DNA of 64,000 bases from Liolophura sinensis (lineage: Eukaryota; Mollusca; Polyplacophora; Chitonida; Chitonidae): NCBI RefSeq assembly GCF_032854445.1, contig NC_088305.1, forward strand, positions 21,676,955 to 21,740,954, written 5' to 3'. The position numbers and the translations under genes are program-made. Shown one piece after another: positions 36,301 through 48,130 of the stretch. The notes below the pieces were generated by a model. The model was not told where the DNA came from. It did no database searches and saw only the letters and a list, made by a program, of their open reading frames with translations. How positions within the stretch are numbered: position 1 is the first letter of the stretch; each line of letters opens with the position of its first letter.

Positions 36301-38055
36301 CTCAAAATGAGTACATTCTTACTAAAACTACTGGGTAAATCAGTCATGTTTGGGTTAAATTTTGCCCTTTACAGATATATGTACCTACCAAACTTCATAA
36401 CATGGCACTGAAGGAGAATCTGCTGGGAGCCAGGTCTTAACATAAAACATTATTAGTCCAAGAAGTGAGTGCGTTTTTACACTTATTTAATTTGTTGCCA
36501 GTACATGGAAAATTAAATTACTGTGAACACATTTTTTACATATATATGGTTACCTAAGAATTTGTATCAGGAACATAAATAATACAAAAACGTAAGTATG
36601 TTGGCTGGCAAAATGCTTTAACTTACAATGATTGTATTTCCCCAGTTTTTCACCAGCTCCTTGGATTTTAATTTCATTTGCTCCCTCTCCTCCTTGAGTT
36701 TCTGTATCCGAGCTTCCTCAATCTGTCGCTTGTTCAGTTGAGCCTGTATCCTCTCCCAATCCCCTCTCCCGAGCACAGTGACCTGCCTGAGGTCTGTACC
36801 ATCTGCTAACTGCATCCCCAGAGGAATCTCTGTGGGTAATGAGAAGTCTGTCTGGGCAGCTCCTGCACAACATAAAGAATGTATATAAGCATGTGTACAT
36901 GTACAATTTGACCTGTACATGCGATGTGTAGAGCCATGGAAAATGGACATCCAGAAGGATGGTCAGTTGTTAACTAAATATCTTCTTAGTGCATACAAAC
37001 TTAAAAGCCTTGTTTCATAAATAATTCAGAATAATACTGAACTACAAACACAATGGGATACCAAAAAAAAAATCACCGTTTTTTTATACAAGTGGTGCAA
37101 TCTGAGAACTTGGCCTGGAACTGCTTCCTGCCTTGGCTACTGATTGTTCTTGTCAGAGTGCCATGTATTTAAAAATGTTAAAAGTGACACATCTTCAACA
37201 CATCTTCAAAACTTTTTGAGTGAGTGAGTGAGTGCTTGGGGTTTAAGGTCATGCTTAACAATTTTTCAGTGATATGACAACAAAGGAATCCTTAGAATGC
37301 GTGTAATGCACCTTCTTGTTGCAGGATAGATTTTATCTAGTGCTGCTTCACTGAGACGCCATACTGATGGCAAGTAAGCCATCCTACCCGAGCCATTATA
37401 CTGATACACCCCTTCATCCTAAACACCAAGTGAGCTACAACTTCCTCTTTTAAGGTCGTAGGTGTGACTCGACCCAGGATTGACCCTAGATCTACCGCTC
37501 CTGAAGTGGACGCTCTACCAACTGTGCTATTGGGGTCAGTCAAAACTTTCTGAAGCCAACTTGCAGATTTTTTGTGCCTTCATTTAACACATGAAGGATA
37601 TATTGTTCCTGGTTAATTCATTTGGAGTTATCTCCTAGTAAGAAGGGGCCTCCGTGACCTAGATGTTATTGTTATAAAAACTATGGCAGTTTTATTCCGA
37701 GTTTTCACACTATTAATTTCAGTGATTTAAATGTCAAAAATTACAAGCTAAAATCAATTCCCTCAAAACCCAATTGGGAAGAATTCAGCTGATCGTGGCA
37801 CCTCAAAGGCGCCTTTTCAATGCATGGCAATACTTAAGACAGATTTATTTTTCATGCAAACTTTAAATGGCGTTTGCAAAACTTCAGAATTAACAAGCTG
37901 TCAGTAATAACAAAAGTCAGAACACAGAAGACATTGCTGCAAAAAACAAAAAAATACTGCGAAATATGACTTAATATGCCTTTACCATGCATACCTCTGA
38001 CGGACCCTTTCCTTCGCCCATGCTTAATACCTGACATATTTGTTTGTTTCGCCAC
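30322..38055 (-). CDS. CFAP210: CFAP210 (CCDC173), ciliary microtubule inner protein, nine exons
   Basis: Exons on the minus strand: 38055-37995, 36862-36627, 36280-36107, 35278-35073, 34345-34135, 33973-33888, 33028-32836, 31493-31329, 30678-30322. All introns are GT/AG, the phases join, and the total is 1689 bases, giving 562 residues (human about 550). The human protein is a coiled-coil microtubule inner protein of the doublet lumen in motile cilia. Family landmarks are present: DLRQVTVLGRGDWERIQAQL near the N-terminus, YYQTDRVKGFH, LLLTEVLKEREAQVE, a long Glu/Lys/Arg-rich helix, and a conserved end with GPIFLGKGGLRPSY and QRLGFVW at the C-terminus. No breaks are seen. It faces the phosphatase gene at 39096 head-to-head. 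Confidence 0.95.
30893..30972 (-). mobile_element. tRNA-like SINE head in CFAP210 intron 8
   Basis: The minus strand reads CAGTGGTCTAATGGTTAGAG, then CATCTGCCTTGAAATCGGGA and GATCAAACCCAGGTCGGGTC. It has A- and B-box-like segments but no clean acceptor stem. Confidence 0.5.
32225..32246 (+). repeat. G homopolymer
   Basis: About 22 consecutive G, in CFAP210 intron 7. It is prone to length error in sequencing. Confidence 0.9.
32297..32340 (+). mobile_element. MITE-1 end fragment
   Basis: TTTTTCAACCTTTTCAGATG followed by TTTGAAAG matches the left end of the MITE-1 family and then diverges. Confidence 0.4.
32688..32797 (-). mobile_element. SINE-1 fragment in CFAP210 intron 7
   Basis: TTATTTGATTGGTATTTTAC, then GCCATACTCAAGAATATTTC and GCAGCCAGTATTATGGTGGG: the 3' part of the SINE on the minus strand, ending about 40 bases before the donor of exon 7. 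Confidence 0.8.
34570..34860 (+). mobile_element. degraded SINE-like repeat
   Basis: A B-box-like GGGTTCAAATCCAGC follows CACTGAGGTCTT, and downstream GTTTCCTTTACCCATAAACC is repeated in variant form at 34965-34990. Probably an old tRNA-derived SINE. Confidence 0.35.
35695..35899 (+). mobile_element. MITE-3 copy with terminal inverted repeats
   Basis: The ends TACTGTAATTCACCTGAAGT and ACTTTAGGTGAAATACGGTA are inverted repeats of about 20 bases with a few mismatches. It has no coding capacity and is a second copy of the family at 10150-10370. It sits in CFAP210 intron 3. Confidence 0.75.
37440..37541 (-). mobile_element. tRNA-derived SINE-2 head
   Basis: The minus strand gives GACCCCAATAGCACAGTTGG, TAGAGCGTCCACTTCAGGAG and GTCAATCCTGGGTCGAGTCA, the same head as 27509-27592. 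Located in CFAP210 intron 1. Confidence 0.7.
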
Positions 38056-39095
38056 TGAAACGTAAAACTGAAATGGTTTATGCTCGATAATTTGTCACAG
38101 AGAACATTTCAGAAACACAACCACGTTGTCAGGAGAAATACAAATCGTTGATAAGGAAGTGACGTAGTACAGGAAGACGAGCGCCCTCTAACGGTAGATC
38201 AGCTGAACTTGTGCAACAGATGGAACGTCTACGACGGATGTGGATAACACGAAAGACTCTTACGCTTTTGCAGCAGACAATAAGAAGAACGGTTAGCAGA
38301 TAAATTTTGGTTTTGCATGACAAGGCGCTGTGTTGAGCTGCACAAACCTGACATTTTTTTTAATGCATTCGCTCTTATCGTACTCGTACTCGAAATTACA
38401 CAAGCGGTTTAGCACAGAGTTAACTCCCCTAGTCTGTCAGTGTAGATTTGTTCTTCCCAGCCTGAAAGAATACATATTCTGCCAGAATAACAGCCAAAAC
38501 ACACGTATTTGGCAAAAAATGTGTACTCAGCATTTCTTGGATCAATAGTTCTACTGTTTGCTTTAATAACATCAACTCCTAACTCGGAATTATTGGAAAG
38601 GTGAAGTAGTTTTCATTGTACAGTTGTTCCCTGCACACCATCTTACCGTATGCCATAAGTTTTATGGTAATATTTAAAAAAAAAAAAAAATGTGAAAAGA
38701 GATGTTAAGTTTTACACATGGGCTAATCAGTTTTTACTTAAACTTGTCTAAACTGACTGTCTGTAAAAAAATGTACAGTGTGCGTTATGTCATTGGCCTA
38801 GCTCAGTAGTTGAATTAAATTTGAATGTTAATTTGAGACCTGTTTCCAACAATTTCATCTGGCAAGTAAATATCAGAGATTGTTGAAAACAGAACATGAT
38901 GTTCAGTTTAATTGTCTGGGGTTTCTTCTACAGGTTAACTGTTTTGAAAAGTTAGGAATTCTCTTAGTGTACGGAATACAAAATATATCATTACATAGTG
39001 GTAGACATGATGAAATGCTGTGGTTGTATATGTAGATTAACATTTTGAAATGTGCGTGAGAAATGTGACTTTCATTTGTATTGTTTCCATTGCAG
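38056..39095. promoter_or_regulatory. shared 5' region of CFAP210 (-) and PHOSPHO-type gene (+)
   Basis: This 1.04-kb stretch separates two divergent start codons. The plus-strand coding exon begins right after a splice acceptor (TTGTTTCCATTGCAG at 39081-39095), so its transcript must start with a non-coding exon inside this stretch. Transcription is therefore divergent from a short region, presumably near 38060-38350. No core promoter element was identified with confidence. Confidence 0.55.
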
Positions 39096-39866
39096 ATGTC
39101 GTCAAAGACACTTGTAGCATTTGACTTTGATCACACCTTGATTGATGACAACAGTGATATCTACGTTCAGAAATTGGCTCCCAATGGAATCCCAGCAGAA
39201 ATCAAATCTCAGTACAGTGATAAAGGCTGGACTAACTATATGGGGGCCATCTTCAAATATCTGCATGAAAATGGCACAAAAAAGTCTGAGATCCTGGAAT
39301 GTATGAAGGAGATCCACTTCACCAAAGGAATGCCTGAGTTACTGCGACACCTGGCTGAAAACAATTGTGAGTCGGTCATTATCTCCGATTCAAATTCAGT
39401 GTTTATTCAGTGTATTCTTGAGCACAGTAATTTACAGGACACAGTGGCTGCTGTGTTCACGAATCCAGCAAAATTTGATGATGAAGGCTGTTTGACAATT
39501 AAGTTCTTTCACACTCAGGACTGGTGTGATCTCAGTACGATAAATCTGTGTAAAGGGAGAATTCTGGAGGATTACATTGATGGCAGAGAGAAGGACGGTG
39601 TTAGCTTTGATCGTGTCTATTATGTTGGGGATGGCTCAAATGACTTGTGTCCGTGTCTTACGTTAAGGAAAACAGATTTTGCTTGCCCTAGAGTCAATTT
39701 CACATTATGGAAAAAATTGCAGAAATCACTCTCTGATGACAATGGACAAGCATCAGAAAACTTAGGAATTAAGGCCAGAATTGTGCCATGGAATGATGGC
39801 TGGAACTTGTTGGAGGCAATAAAAGCAAATTCCCACTGTGAACAGAAGTTGGAATTGGTCAAGTGA
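39096..39866 (+). CDS. PHOSPHO2: HAD phosphatase of the PHOSPHO1/PHOSPHO2 type
   Basis: The 256-residue product (human PHOSPHO2 about 241, PHOSPHO1 about 267) is encoded in one exon. I chose the ATG at 39096 because it lies immediately after a splice acceptor; the in-frame ATG at 39081 is inside the intron. HAD motifs: DFDHT with nucleophile D10 and D12, SDSNS at 97-101, K153, and GDGSND at 178-183. These are cytosolic Mg-dependent phosphatases. PHOSPHO1 acts on phosphoethanolamine and phosphocholine; PHOSPHO2 has been reported to act on pyridoxal phosphate. Substrate cannot be decided here. The symbol PHOSPHO2 is preferred because the CFAP210 neighbour matches the vertebrate PHOSPHO2 locus. 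The frame is intact. Confidence 0.9.
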   Translation: MSSKTLVAFDFDHTLIDDNSDIYVQKLAPNGIPAEIKSQYSDKGWTNYMGAIFKYLHENGTKKSEILECMKEIHFTKGMPELLRHLAENNCESVIISDSNSVFIQCILEHSNLQDTVAAVFTNPAKFDDEGCLTIKFFHTQDWCDLSTINLCKGRILEDYIDGREKDGVSFDRVYYVGDGSNDLCPCLTLRKTDFACPRVNFTLWKKLQKSLSDDNGQASENLGIKARIVPWNDGWNLLEAIKANSHCEQKLELVK

Positions 39867-40109
39867 TTTTAGGCATATTTACATATGATAGTATTGTATG
39901 TGTGAAATGATCATGATCGCCTGTTTTAAAAATTAGTGTTGATGTTGATTTTAAATGTGTACTTCATGGTACTTTAAATAATGTTAAAGTGAAAGAGTTT
40001 ATATCGATGTTTATAACTGTGATAATATTTGATCTCAGATTATTTAACATCAGATTACCTACAAGTTAGCATGTATCTGAGAACTCCTATTGACTTTATG
40101 TATCAGATA

Positions 40110-40159
<50 letters not shown>

Positions 40160-41390
40160 CCAGTCCTTGCAGTTTGACACAAGCACTCACGCACCAATTT
40201 GTGTAAACTGAAATTTACATGAGCAAAAAACAGTTAACATACATCAGAGAACAGTCTGTGGAAGAAAGACTTTGAAAAGTGATATTTGTTCACATCAAGA
40301 AAAGCTCCAAAATCCTCAGCCATATGCCATAGTACTGTCATTTAATTTCGAAACCAGATGCAGGAGGTTCCATATGAGAGCTATTAGCAATTTAGCATCA
40401 CTCAAACTGGTTGACCATGTGCCTGTGATCTCTAATTCCACATCCAATCATACAAAGGCTTTTATAGCTTTTTGGATTGACCTGTATTGTTATTAATGCA
40501 TGCAAACAGAAGACTACATCACCTGTTTTAAAGCTTGGACTAGAATGAAAAAGTCATTCCATTTAGGTAATGTCGACTAAATTTGATTAATTATCATATT
40601 TTAGAATGAGTATAGATTTAAGATATAGTCCTGACTTATAATTTTACATAAAATTTATACACGTTTGGTGGCATCCAGGAATAGCCCACCTAGGCTTAAT
40701 TTTTAGTTGTTCGTGCAGGCTTTTTTTCACTCGCCTACGTTTTTCAAACTTCAAGGATTCAAGGACTTGTATAATGGACATGATGTCATTACTTTGTTCA
40801 AATTATGATGTTCTTCATGTGACTACAGGTAAGGTGATAACAAAAGCTTTGTACAAAGAGTACTGTAGATATACATGTAGAGCTCTTATGATTATGTGAA
40901 AGCCAAGGCAATCATGTGACATTCACTGTTATTGTTACATAATTTTTCCTTGTGAGCTGATAGCTGTGTTTCCCATAGTCCAAGGACTTTTCTTAGAACA
41001 CTTCGCACGGAAAAGCACACATGCATGAGTTGAAAAATAATTTTAAACTGTTTCATATAATAAGTCACATATTTTTGCAAGGAGTTAATATGGCATCAAG
41101 AGTGAGAAAGTAATTAAGGGCTTGAAATATTTGTTTTTTATCTTGGGAGAGGGGATTTGTTTGATACCCCATTTGTCTCTTAGGGATATGGAATTGATAG
41201 TTATATATATCATATCTCAGGGGCCAAACCAGAAATTCGGATTATTTTTGTTCTGTAAAAATGTTATTTTTTTTTAGCTCTGTAGTACATAATCATACTG
41301 TTTGGGGTCATGGTTCTCCTTCTATCAGATTCATAAGGCAAACAGCCCGTTCACTATTCTCGCCTTCAAGAGGCCTTTTACCTTGTGTGT
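39867..41390. other. non-coding; AT microsatellite at 40111-40155
   Basis: The 3' flank of the phosphatase gene. An (AT)n run of about 40 bases lies at 40111-40155. No gene or exon chain recognised. Confidence 0.55.
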
Positions 41391-41590
41391 AACCTTTTTT
41401 GCATGTTTGAAAGGTGTTTGCTCAAGCATAGTTTGAAAGCATTATTCTATGCAGACTGATAAAATTATACTTTTTGTGAAAACGTAAAATAGGCCAATCC
41501 AACGCGTGTAGTTTTGTGTCCGAAATCAAATTAAAAATTGTGCGTAAATTACAATGAAAGTTGCTCTTTCATGTGCAAAAAAGTTGAGGA
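41391..41590 (+). mobile_element. MITE-1 copy
   Basis: AACCTTTTTTGCATGTTTGA at the left, shared AGACTGATAAAATTATACTT inside, and AAAAAAGTTGAGGAA at the right. Confidence 0.75.
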
Positions 41591-41761
41591 AAGAAGGTAC
41601 ATGTATCCTTGGTCAAAATATATATTTCCTTTGTTAACGTGGAAATAATTTCCATGGTGGTGGTTGATGTTATGGGCTAATTGTTCAGCCAATCACATTA
41701 TTATTTACGTGGCAGTTTTTACATGTATGAAGCAGTTAGCCGATATCAAAATACCACTGGA

Positions 41762-42072
41762 TACAGGACATTTTCATTGTCCTGCACTGAGCTATTTTCC
41801 AGGCCTTGTGCCTAAGTGATCAGGGTGGATATGTTTTTACGGAGGCTTCGGTACATTTGTGTTTGAACTTCGAATGTATGGATTGTTGAGCAGTTTTGTT
41901 TTGATAGCGTTTCCAAAGCCCTCATTTCCATGTAAAGCTGTTATTTGTAGCATGATGATGTCCCATATTAGTAAGTGACATGGCAGTGTTGCACATTTTT
42001 CCTGATTATGAGATTTCTATCGACTTTAGAAAGATTGTTTTGAGGTTTATTTGGAAGGTAGGATAATATACT
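41762..42072 (+). repeat. diverged local duplication, copy 1
   Basis: Starts ACAGGACATTTTCATTGTCC, continues TGCACTGAGCTATTTTCCAG and ends TTTATTTGGAAGGTAGGATA. It pairs with 42183-42622 in the same order. Confidence 0.7.
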
Positions 42073-42080
42073 TCTGTAGA

Positions 42081-42185
42081 TTTTTAACCTTTTTTCCATG
42101 TTTGCAAGATGTTTATTCAAGCATATACTAAAGGCATTATTTTATGTAGACTGATAAAATTACACTTTTTTGTTAAGCCATTGAA
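42081..42185 (+). mobile_element. MITE-1, 3'-truncated, between the duplicated blocks
   Basis: TTTTTAACCTTTTTTCCATG, then GCAAGATGTTTATTCAAGCA and AGACTGATAAAATTACACTT. It breaks off directly into the second duplicate block. Confidence 0.65.
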
Positions 42186-42622
42186 CATTGTCATTGTCCT
42201 GCACTGAGTTTATTTCCAGGCTTGCCTTGTACCTGATGTTAATTGTTATTGTATTACCTGAGTCCATTAGTGTGAACATGTCTTTATGTAGTGTTTATAT
42301 ATCTTTGAACTTTAAATGTATTGCATGTTGACCAGTGTTTTAATAGAGTTCCTAAGGTTTTAAAACCTTCCTTTCCACAAGAAGCTGGTAACTGTAGCAT
42401 AATGATGTCACAAATATGTTTTGCAGCAGTAATTTGTAGCATAATGATGTCAGAAATATGTTTGTTTCGTTAAGTTGTAATTTGTAGCATGTCACAAATT
42501 ATTAAGTGCAAGTGACCTTAAGTTTGGCCCATGGCTACGTTACACATTTCACCTAATTGTGAGATTTCTATAGGCTTTATAAATATTGTTTTCAGGTTTA
42601 TTTGGAAGGTAGGATAATATAT
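42183..42622 (+). repeat. diverged local duplication, copy 2
   Basis: Shares TGTCATTGTCCTGCACTGAG, the TTTGTAGCATAATGATGTC phrase (itself repeated here) and GTTTATTTGGAAGGTAGGAT with copy 1. It is longer because of internal repeats. Confidence 0.7.
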
Positions 42623-44957
42623 AAGTACTACGGAAATGTGAATTTTAGCTACAAAGGCAATTTGGTTCTAAATATAAGCCATTTTTGGGTAAAATTTTAG
42701 GTCATGTATGGTTTATGTAGTTACATTAATCTGTGGTCAAGCGTAATCTCTGTGTAAGGATTATGTTTACATGTAGGTTGTGACAGTTTGTTTCCGGGCA
42801 GACTTGTCTACATTGGTCAGCTTACCTGACCAGTGAGGCTGTGTTAAAATCTGCCTCTCACACTTCTTAGTCATGTTTTAGATTTATGCAGGCTGCAAAA
42901 TCAGGGTGTCACATTTGTATATTTTATCTTGTTTTTCTCGTCCCACCTGTTGTTTTTGTATGAATAGGCAATAAGGGTATCTAATACTCAACAGCACCTG
43001 ACCCCGACTTAAAATGCATTTATGCACGTTCATAGATGGGGAGACTTCTGTTTGAGAAGTTTTACACTGACATAGCTGGTTGTCTCCAGTCCATGCATAA
43101 ATTATTCTTCTTCTTGTATTAGTGAAATAAGAAGTAAATAAGTTGATATGAAAGAAGTTGATATTAAATATACGTGGATATATTGTATTAAAAAATAAAT
43201 GTGAAAGAAGGTCAACTGTGATGCATGTATTGTAATATAACAGTAAAAGCCTATGTGATACTGTAACTACTTTCTTGTGATACAGGTCCCTTATTAGGGG
43301 TCCACGTAAAGACTCCTCTTGAAATCGTTCGGATTATTATTATTCTTGGTGAAGCCATAAAATTGCAATATCTCCAAAACTAGCAAAAGTAGAAAAAACA
43401 AACTTAATAAGGAACATATGAAGCAACTTTTGATGTTTTCTGCTGTTTTACTAGTTACATGTACGTGATTTAGCGTCCATTTTGAATTTTATTGATAAGC
43501 TAAAAAAACCTTCTCCAAAATAATTAAACCTATTGAACTTTTCGTTTACAGCTCTTAGGTAGATTGCACTACTCATATTGTAAAAAACTTCTCGTTTGGT
43601 ATGCAAGCAAGGCCAAAACTGACCAATGCACTTGGCACAAAAGCAAGTAAATTTTTTAAACTGCTTAAAATCATTAAACAAACATACTCCTCTGGTGCCC
43701 CTTGATGTCGCAGTTACAAGTGTGCACGAATTATTCTTGTACTTTGTGTTTTCATGTTATGACCAAAAAATCAACAAAATCGCTGTGTGTAAATAACATG
43801 AGAGCTTCGTGCTAGACTGCATGAAACCGTTGTCTGGGGAAGGATGATCAGCTCTGTGACAATGTATTCTTTCTGTCTTCTGCTCTGGGGCAGCAGCTTC
43901 ACAACAGTATATTCTGAGTTTTGTCCTGGTTATCAGCAGAGGATTAAAGCTGCCTAATCTCTATTCTAGTCTTCAGTAATTGTAAAAGATGCTTGGCAGT
44001 GTAGAGTTCAAATCCTGTACATTCTTTACATTTTTTTCGTGGTTGTTACCATCACAATAAACTTTATAGACATCAGGCAACCAGAAGTTGTAAAAGTCTG
44101 AAGGCTTTATGTCTTGAGATGTTTGATAAATACAGGCCCTGATTTACAAAATTATTTATAAGCATTTATAAAATCTGGTTATGCTCTCGTTAACAAACAC
44201 AATTACTCAGTGAAATTGTTAAATATTTTTTCTTCTTTGTAAATGTATAATCGGTGTGCTTCAGCAGTATCAATTGTATGAACTGTGACTCACAAAAGAG
44301 GAAATGATTTGAGACCGATGGAACGGGTTATGAAAAAGAAAAACCAAAAAAAAAAAAACAAAAAAAAAAAACAAAGAGTTAAATGCATTCTGGCAGGCGA
44401 TGATGTTTTAATTGTCATTTTGTTGATCAAAAATTTTCCTCAGAAGATGAGGTTTAAAGGCAACAAATAAAAGTCATAGAATATAACTTTTTGTGTTGAG
44501 GCTTATGTTTTTCCTGGATGATATCGTACCTTCAAATATCAAAACACCCAAGATCTCTCAGAATCTGGCAAAAATTACTAAAATGAACAAAATTTTAGGT
44601 CATATGCATATCTGTATAACTCGTGCATTTCTGTGCCGAGCATCTTGTAGGTGGGTGTGGATGTTAGCGGTGAATCATGCCTTATAAACTGAACTAAAGA
44701 TTCGCTCTAAAAGTTCATTTGCCTTCACCCATAAAACTGATCGCCAGTGGAATAAGTGAAAAATTCTTCTGTATGGCGTTAACAAGTCAAATAAATTACC
44801 GCATGAGTAGTTGCAGATGTTTTGTCACCAGCTACCAGATATTCTGTAGGGAGATTTTGTTGAACTCTGCGTTTGTCTAGATAGCTAAATTATCAAGTTA
44901 TCTGATTAGTCAGATAACTAAATTATTCATGACATTTTCTTTGTAAAATAACTATAA
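42623..44957. other. non-coding, nothing recognised
   Basis: AT-rich DNA with only short unrecognised frames. An A-rich run with interspersed C lies near 44346-44372. A weak SINE-tail fragment (GGAATAAGTGAAAAATTCTT, then CAAGTCAAATAAATT) is at about 44750-44798. Confidence 0.4.
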
Positions 44958-45073
44958 TTCTTCAACCTTTTTGAATGTTTGCAAGGCATTTATTCAAGCA
45001 TATTCTTAAGGCCTTATTCTGTGCTGACTGATAGAGTTACTCTTATGATGCCATTTGTGAAAAGGTTAGGGAA
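44958..45073 (+). mobile_element. MITE-1, internally deleted
   Basis: The left end TTCTTCAACCTTTTTGAATG and the right end GTGAAAAGGTTAGGGAA are both present, but about 90 internal bases are missing compared with 16236-16445. Confidence 0.7.
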
Positions 45074-45604
45074 TGCATGTGTGCTTTGCAATGTCTCTTC
45101 TGTAGTACCTAATCTATCACAAAGACCATAAATAGCTGTCGAATTTGATTTCAGTTCATTGCAATAAGCTGTTTTGGAAATGAAAAAAAAAAAATAGCCT
45201 TGAAAAGCTGATTAGTGATTGAATGACAGACTGACTGATGCCCTTCTATGTGCAGACATGGAGAGTAAAGGTACAGCAGCAACGACAGTGTGATAGTTTG
45301 AAAATGGTCACAGTGGTGAAATCCGGCCTCTTTTTCAGTTTACCTCAGGATTTTATTCTGCTAGTCTTCCTATTCAGTCATGTCCAAAAACAAAAAGCAA
45401 GAATATGTTCCTCCACTCGTTCCGTTGTCTATGTATACTTTCACAAAATTGTAATTAACAGCCTGATGCACGTCCTGTATATAAAGGTAGATATGCCATT
45501 AAGGCTTTCAATTATAGGACCTTTAGTTCTGTTAGCTCCCAGTGCATACATGCAGTATACAGCCATTAATCCTATAACGATGACACAGGATATACAAAAC
45601 TGTA

Positions 45605-45775
45605 GGCCACTGCTTCCTGTCCGGCTGTACGTGGGAAGGTCTGCCAGCAACCTGTGGATGGTCGTGGATTTCCCCTGGGCTCTGCCCGGTTTCCTCCCAC
45701 CATAATGCTGGCCGCCGTGGTATAAGTGAAATATTCTTGAGTACGGCGTAAAACACCAATCAAATAAATAAATAG
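45605..45775 (+). mobile_element. SINE-1, 5'-truncated
   Basis: TTCCTGTCCGGCTGTACGTG, then GGAAGGTCTGCCAGCAACCT, GGTTTCCTCCCACCATAATG and AAACACCAATCAAATAAATA. A well-preserved 3' half. Confidence 0.88.
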
Positions 45776-46486
45776 GCCATTGCGTGCATAAGTTGAAGCT
45801 TATACTGTGGCAATGTGTCGACTGTCGTGACTCGTACCTATACAAAATACAATGTATACACAAATTTACAATAGGCTAGGTCAAAGCGCCCTTATAACTT
45901 TGTATTAATTTGGCTATAGAGGTGACAAACTCAATTACTGGTACTTTAAAGTGTCTTGTGTACCACAAATATATCCCCATATGATTCTTTAAATTCTGTA
46001 GTTTTGCGATGCCATTGCCATATGTTTTTATATATATAGGAACAAAAATGTTTTGATATTAAAATAATATGCAGATAAAAAATGTTGTAATTTTACTATC
46101 CATGCTCATATATATATATATATATAAAAGATTTACAGCATAGTGTGTAAAACCAGAGCAGCGACGGCAGTGTGCTGATTGATAAATGGTCACATGAATG
46201 ATGTAATTGGTGAAATGTGGCCTCTTGTCAATTTACCTCATGCAGCTAGGGTTTTATACTAACTGTTCCTGCAAATGCATAAATATTAACAAACTGAATG
46301 CTCTGTTGTCATTTTACATATACAACAACAGTAAAACAATATAAAAGGACCAGGAATACAACATGAAGTCACAGTAAAAGTGTGAAACGACAATATTGTA
46401 TTAATCCAATATTAATTACATGCATATATAAGCTCTGAGTGAGATACATGTGCCTTGATAAGTAATCCCAGTCAATAAGTTCTGCG

Positions 46487-46872
46487 AAGGGGCTTTCGTG
46501 GCTCAGTTGGTTAGCTCTAGCACAGCGTAATGACCCAGGAGTCTCTCTCCAATGCAGTCGCTGTGAGTTCAAGTCCAGCTCATGCTGGCTCCCTCTCCGG
46601 TCGTAAGTGGGAAGGTCTGCCAGCAACCTGCGGATGGTCGTGGGTTTCCCCCGGGTTTTACAAACTAAGGTATAGTAGGCCTACCAGGTATACTATATCC
46701 TAGGTACAAAAACAGTTGCACAAATATTATAAAATTATTCATATCTACGGGACTATCTGCAAATGGCCATGGACTCAGGTCGGTTTCCTCCCACCATAAT
46801 GCAGGCCCCCATCGTATAATGAATGAAATATTCTTGAGTACAGCGTAAATTACCAATGAAATAAATAAATAC
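46487..46872 (+). mobile_element. SINE-1 split by an insertion of about 120 bp
   Basis: 46487-46655 carries the head and first half (TTCGTGGCTCAGTTGGTTAG to GTGGGTTTCCCCCGGG). 46777-46872 carries the second half (CGGTTTCCTCCCACCATAAT to CAATGAAATAAATAAATA). Between them lie about 120 bases unrelated to the SINE. Confidence 0.85.
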
Positions 46873-48096
46873 TCGTATAGGGCCTATAGTCGTATAGGCC
46901 TCCTAGCACTGTAACTTTGTCCACAACCTGCATGTGTAGCTGATCTAAATATGTAAATCATGCCCCAAGAACGGTTCATATTGTGACACAGCTCTGGCTG
47001 TGCTGGGTGTATTTTATTTTATTTTTTATTTGATTAATTATTTATTTTGATTATATTTACTTTTGCCGATAGGTTTTAAATTTTAATAGGGTGTCAGGGC
47101 GTTAATATACGGCCGCTTTGCTATGAATTGGCCTATCGGACATAGCCTATGAAAAATAGTTCCGTGCATGCCTGAGTGGAGGCGCTGCTAGTTGGTGTTG
47201 CTCTAGGCAGTAAGTGCATGTTCCCGGGCCTCACATCACTTCCCCCGTCGTGCAATGTGCCTTGGCCTAACCCGGGAACCAGGAACCTATGTATACTGGG
47301 TCAATTGTACGTTCCACAGTCAGACCTTTACCGACCAGCGAAGAGAGCGGCAGTGTTTTACAACCGCTGGTTAAATTCCACCAAATCATATCTGGCTATC
47401 GCATCCTAGGCACGGGAAAAGCTGACCATATGTTTACGTCCAAAGATCTCAAATAGGAGCGCCTTGACATGAGATGGCCGTGTTTTTGACGGACATGAAA
47501 TTCCCCAGCTGCGCGGGCTTCGTAAACGCAGTCGGTCAGCGCATACAGAGGAAGGTTCGAGACAAAAGGCGACGCTGGCCAGGTTGTCCCTGATCATCTG
47601 CATTAATGGAGCACAGAATCCTTGGACAGGGGTAGAGCTAATTCCCACTGTGAACCCGTATCAGGCGGTTGTATGAAACCATCTGAGCAGGACTGAGTGT
47701 ACTGGCCCTAAGCCTAAGTTAATATGGCTACCACGGGTGTTCTGGCTACGGCGGGAGTACAGCCAGATCGCCACGTACAATGTAGTGGGTGTACCGCACA
47801 AACTACCCATCGTTACTGCAGGCCACGTTTGGAATGAAAAACATATATACATACGACATGTGTTTATCATATGTATTATGCAGCTGAAAGCGTTGATATG
47901 AAAACTATTCCCACCCTTAAAAGTCCGTTAAATTTGCCTGTTGTATAACGGGTTCACAGGTTGCTATCTCCACTGCGGCTGTGGAGTGTAAATATGCCTA
48001 CATGTAGTCATGGTAGTGAGATAACACGATTTCATTAACAAAATGATTGATTTAGGGTTGAAGTTCTGACCTGAAGACGTACAGACGAACTGAAGG

Positions 48097-48130
<34 letters not shown>

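Noticed and set aside
39081-39095. In-frame ATG upstream of the phosphatase start
   Set aside because: It lies in the pyrimidine tract and acceptor of an intron (TTGTTTCCATTGCAG), so the mature mRNA would not contain it.
45238-45705. 155-codon plus-strand frame and overlapping minus-strand frames
   Set aside because: The 3' third lies in a SINE-1 copy, the rest has no recognisable protein, and a diverged copy of the same DNA at about 46150-46260 is not open in the same way.
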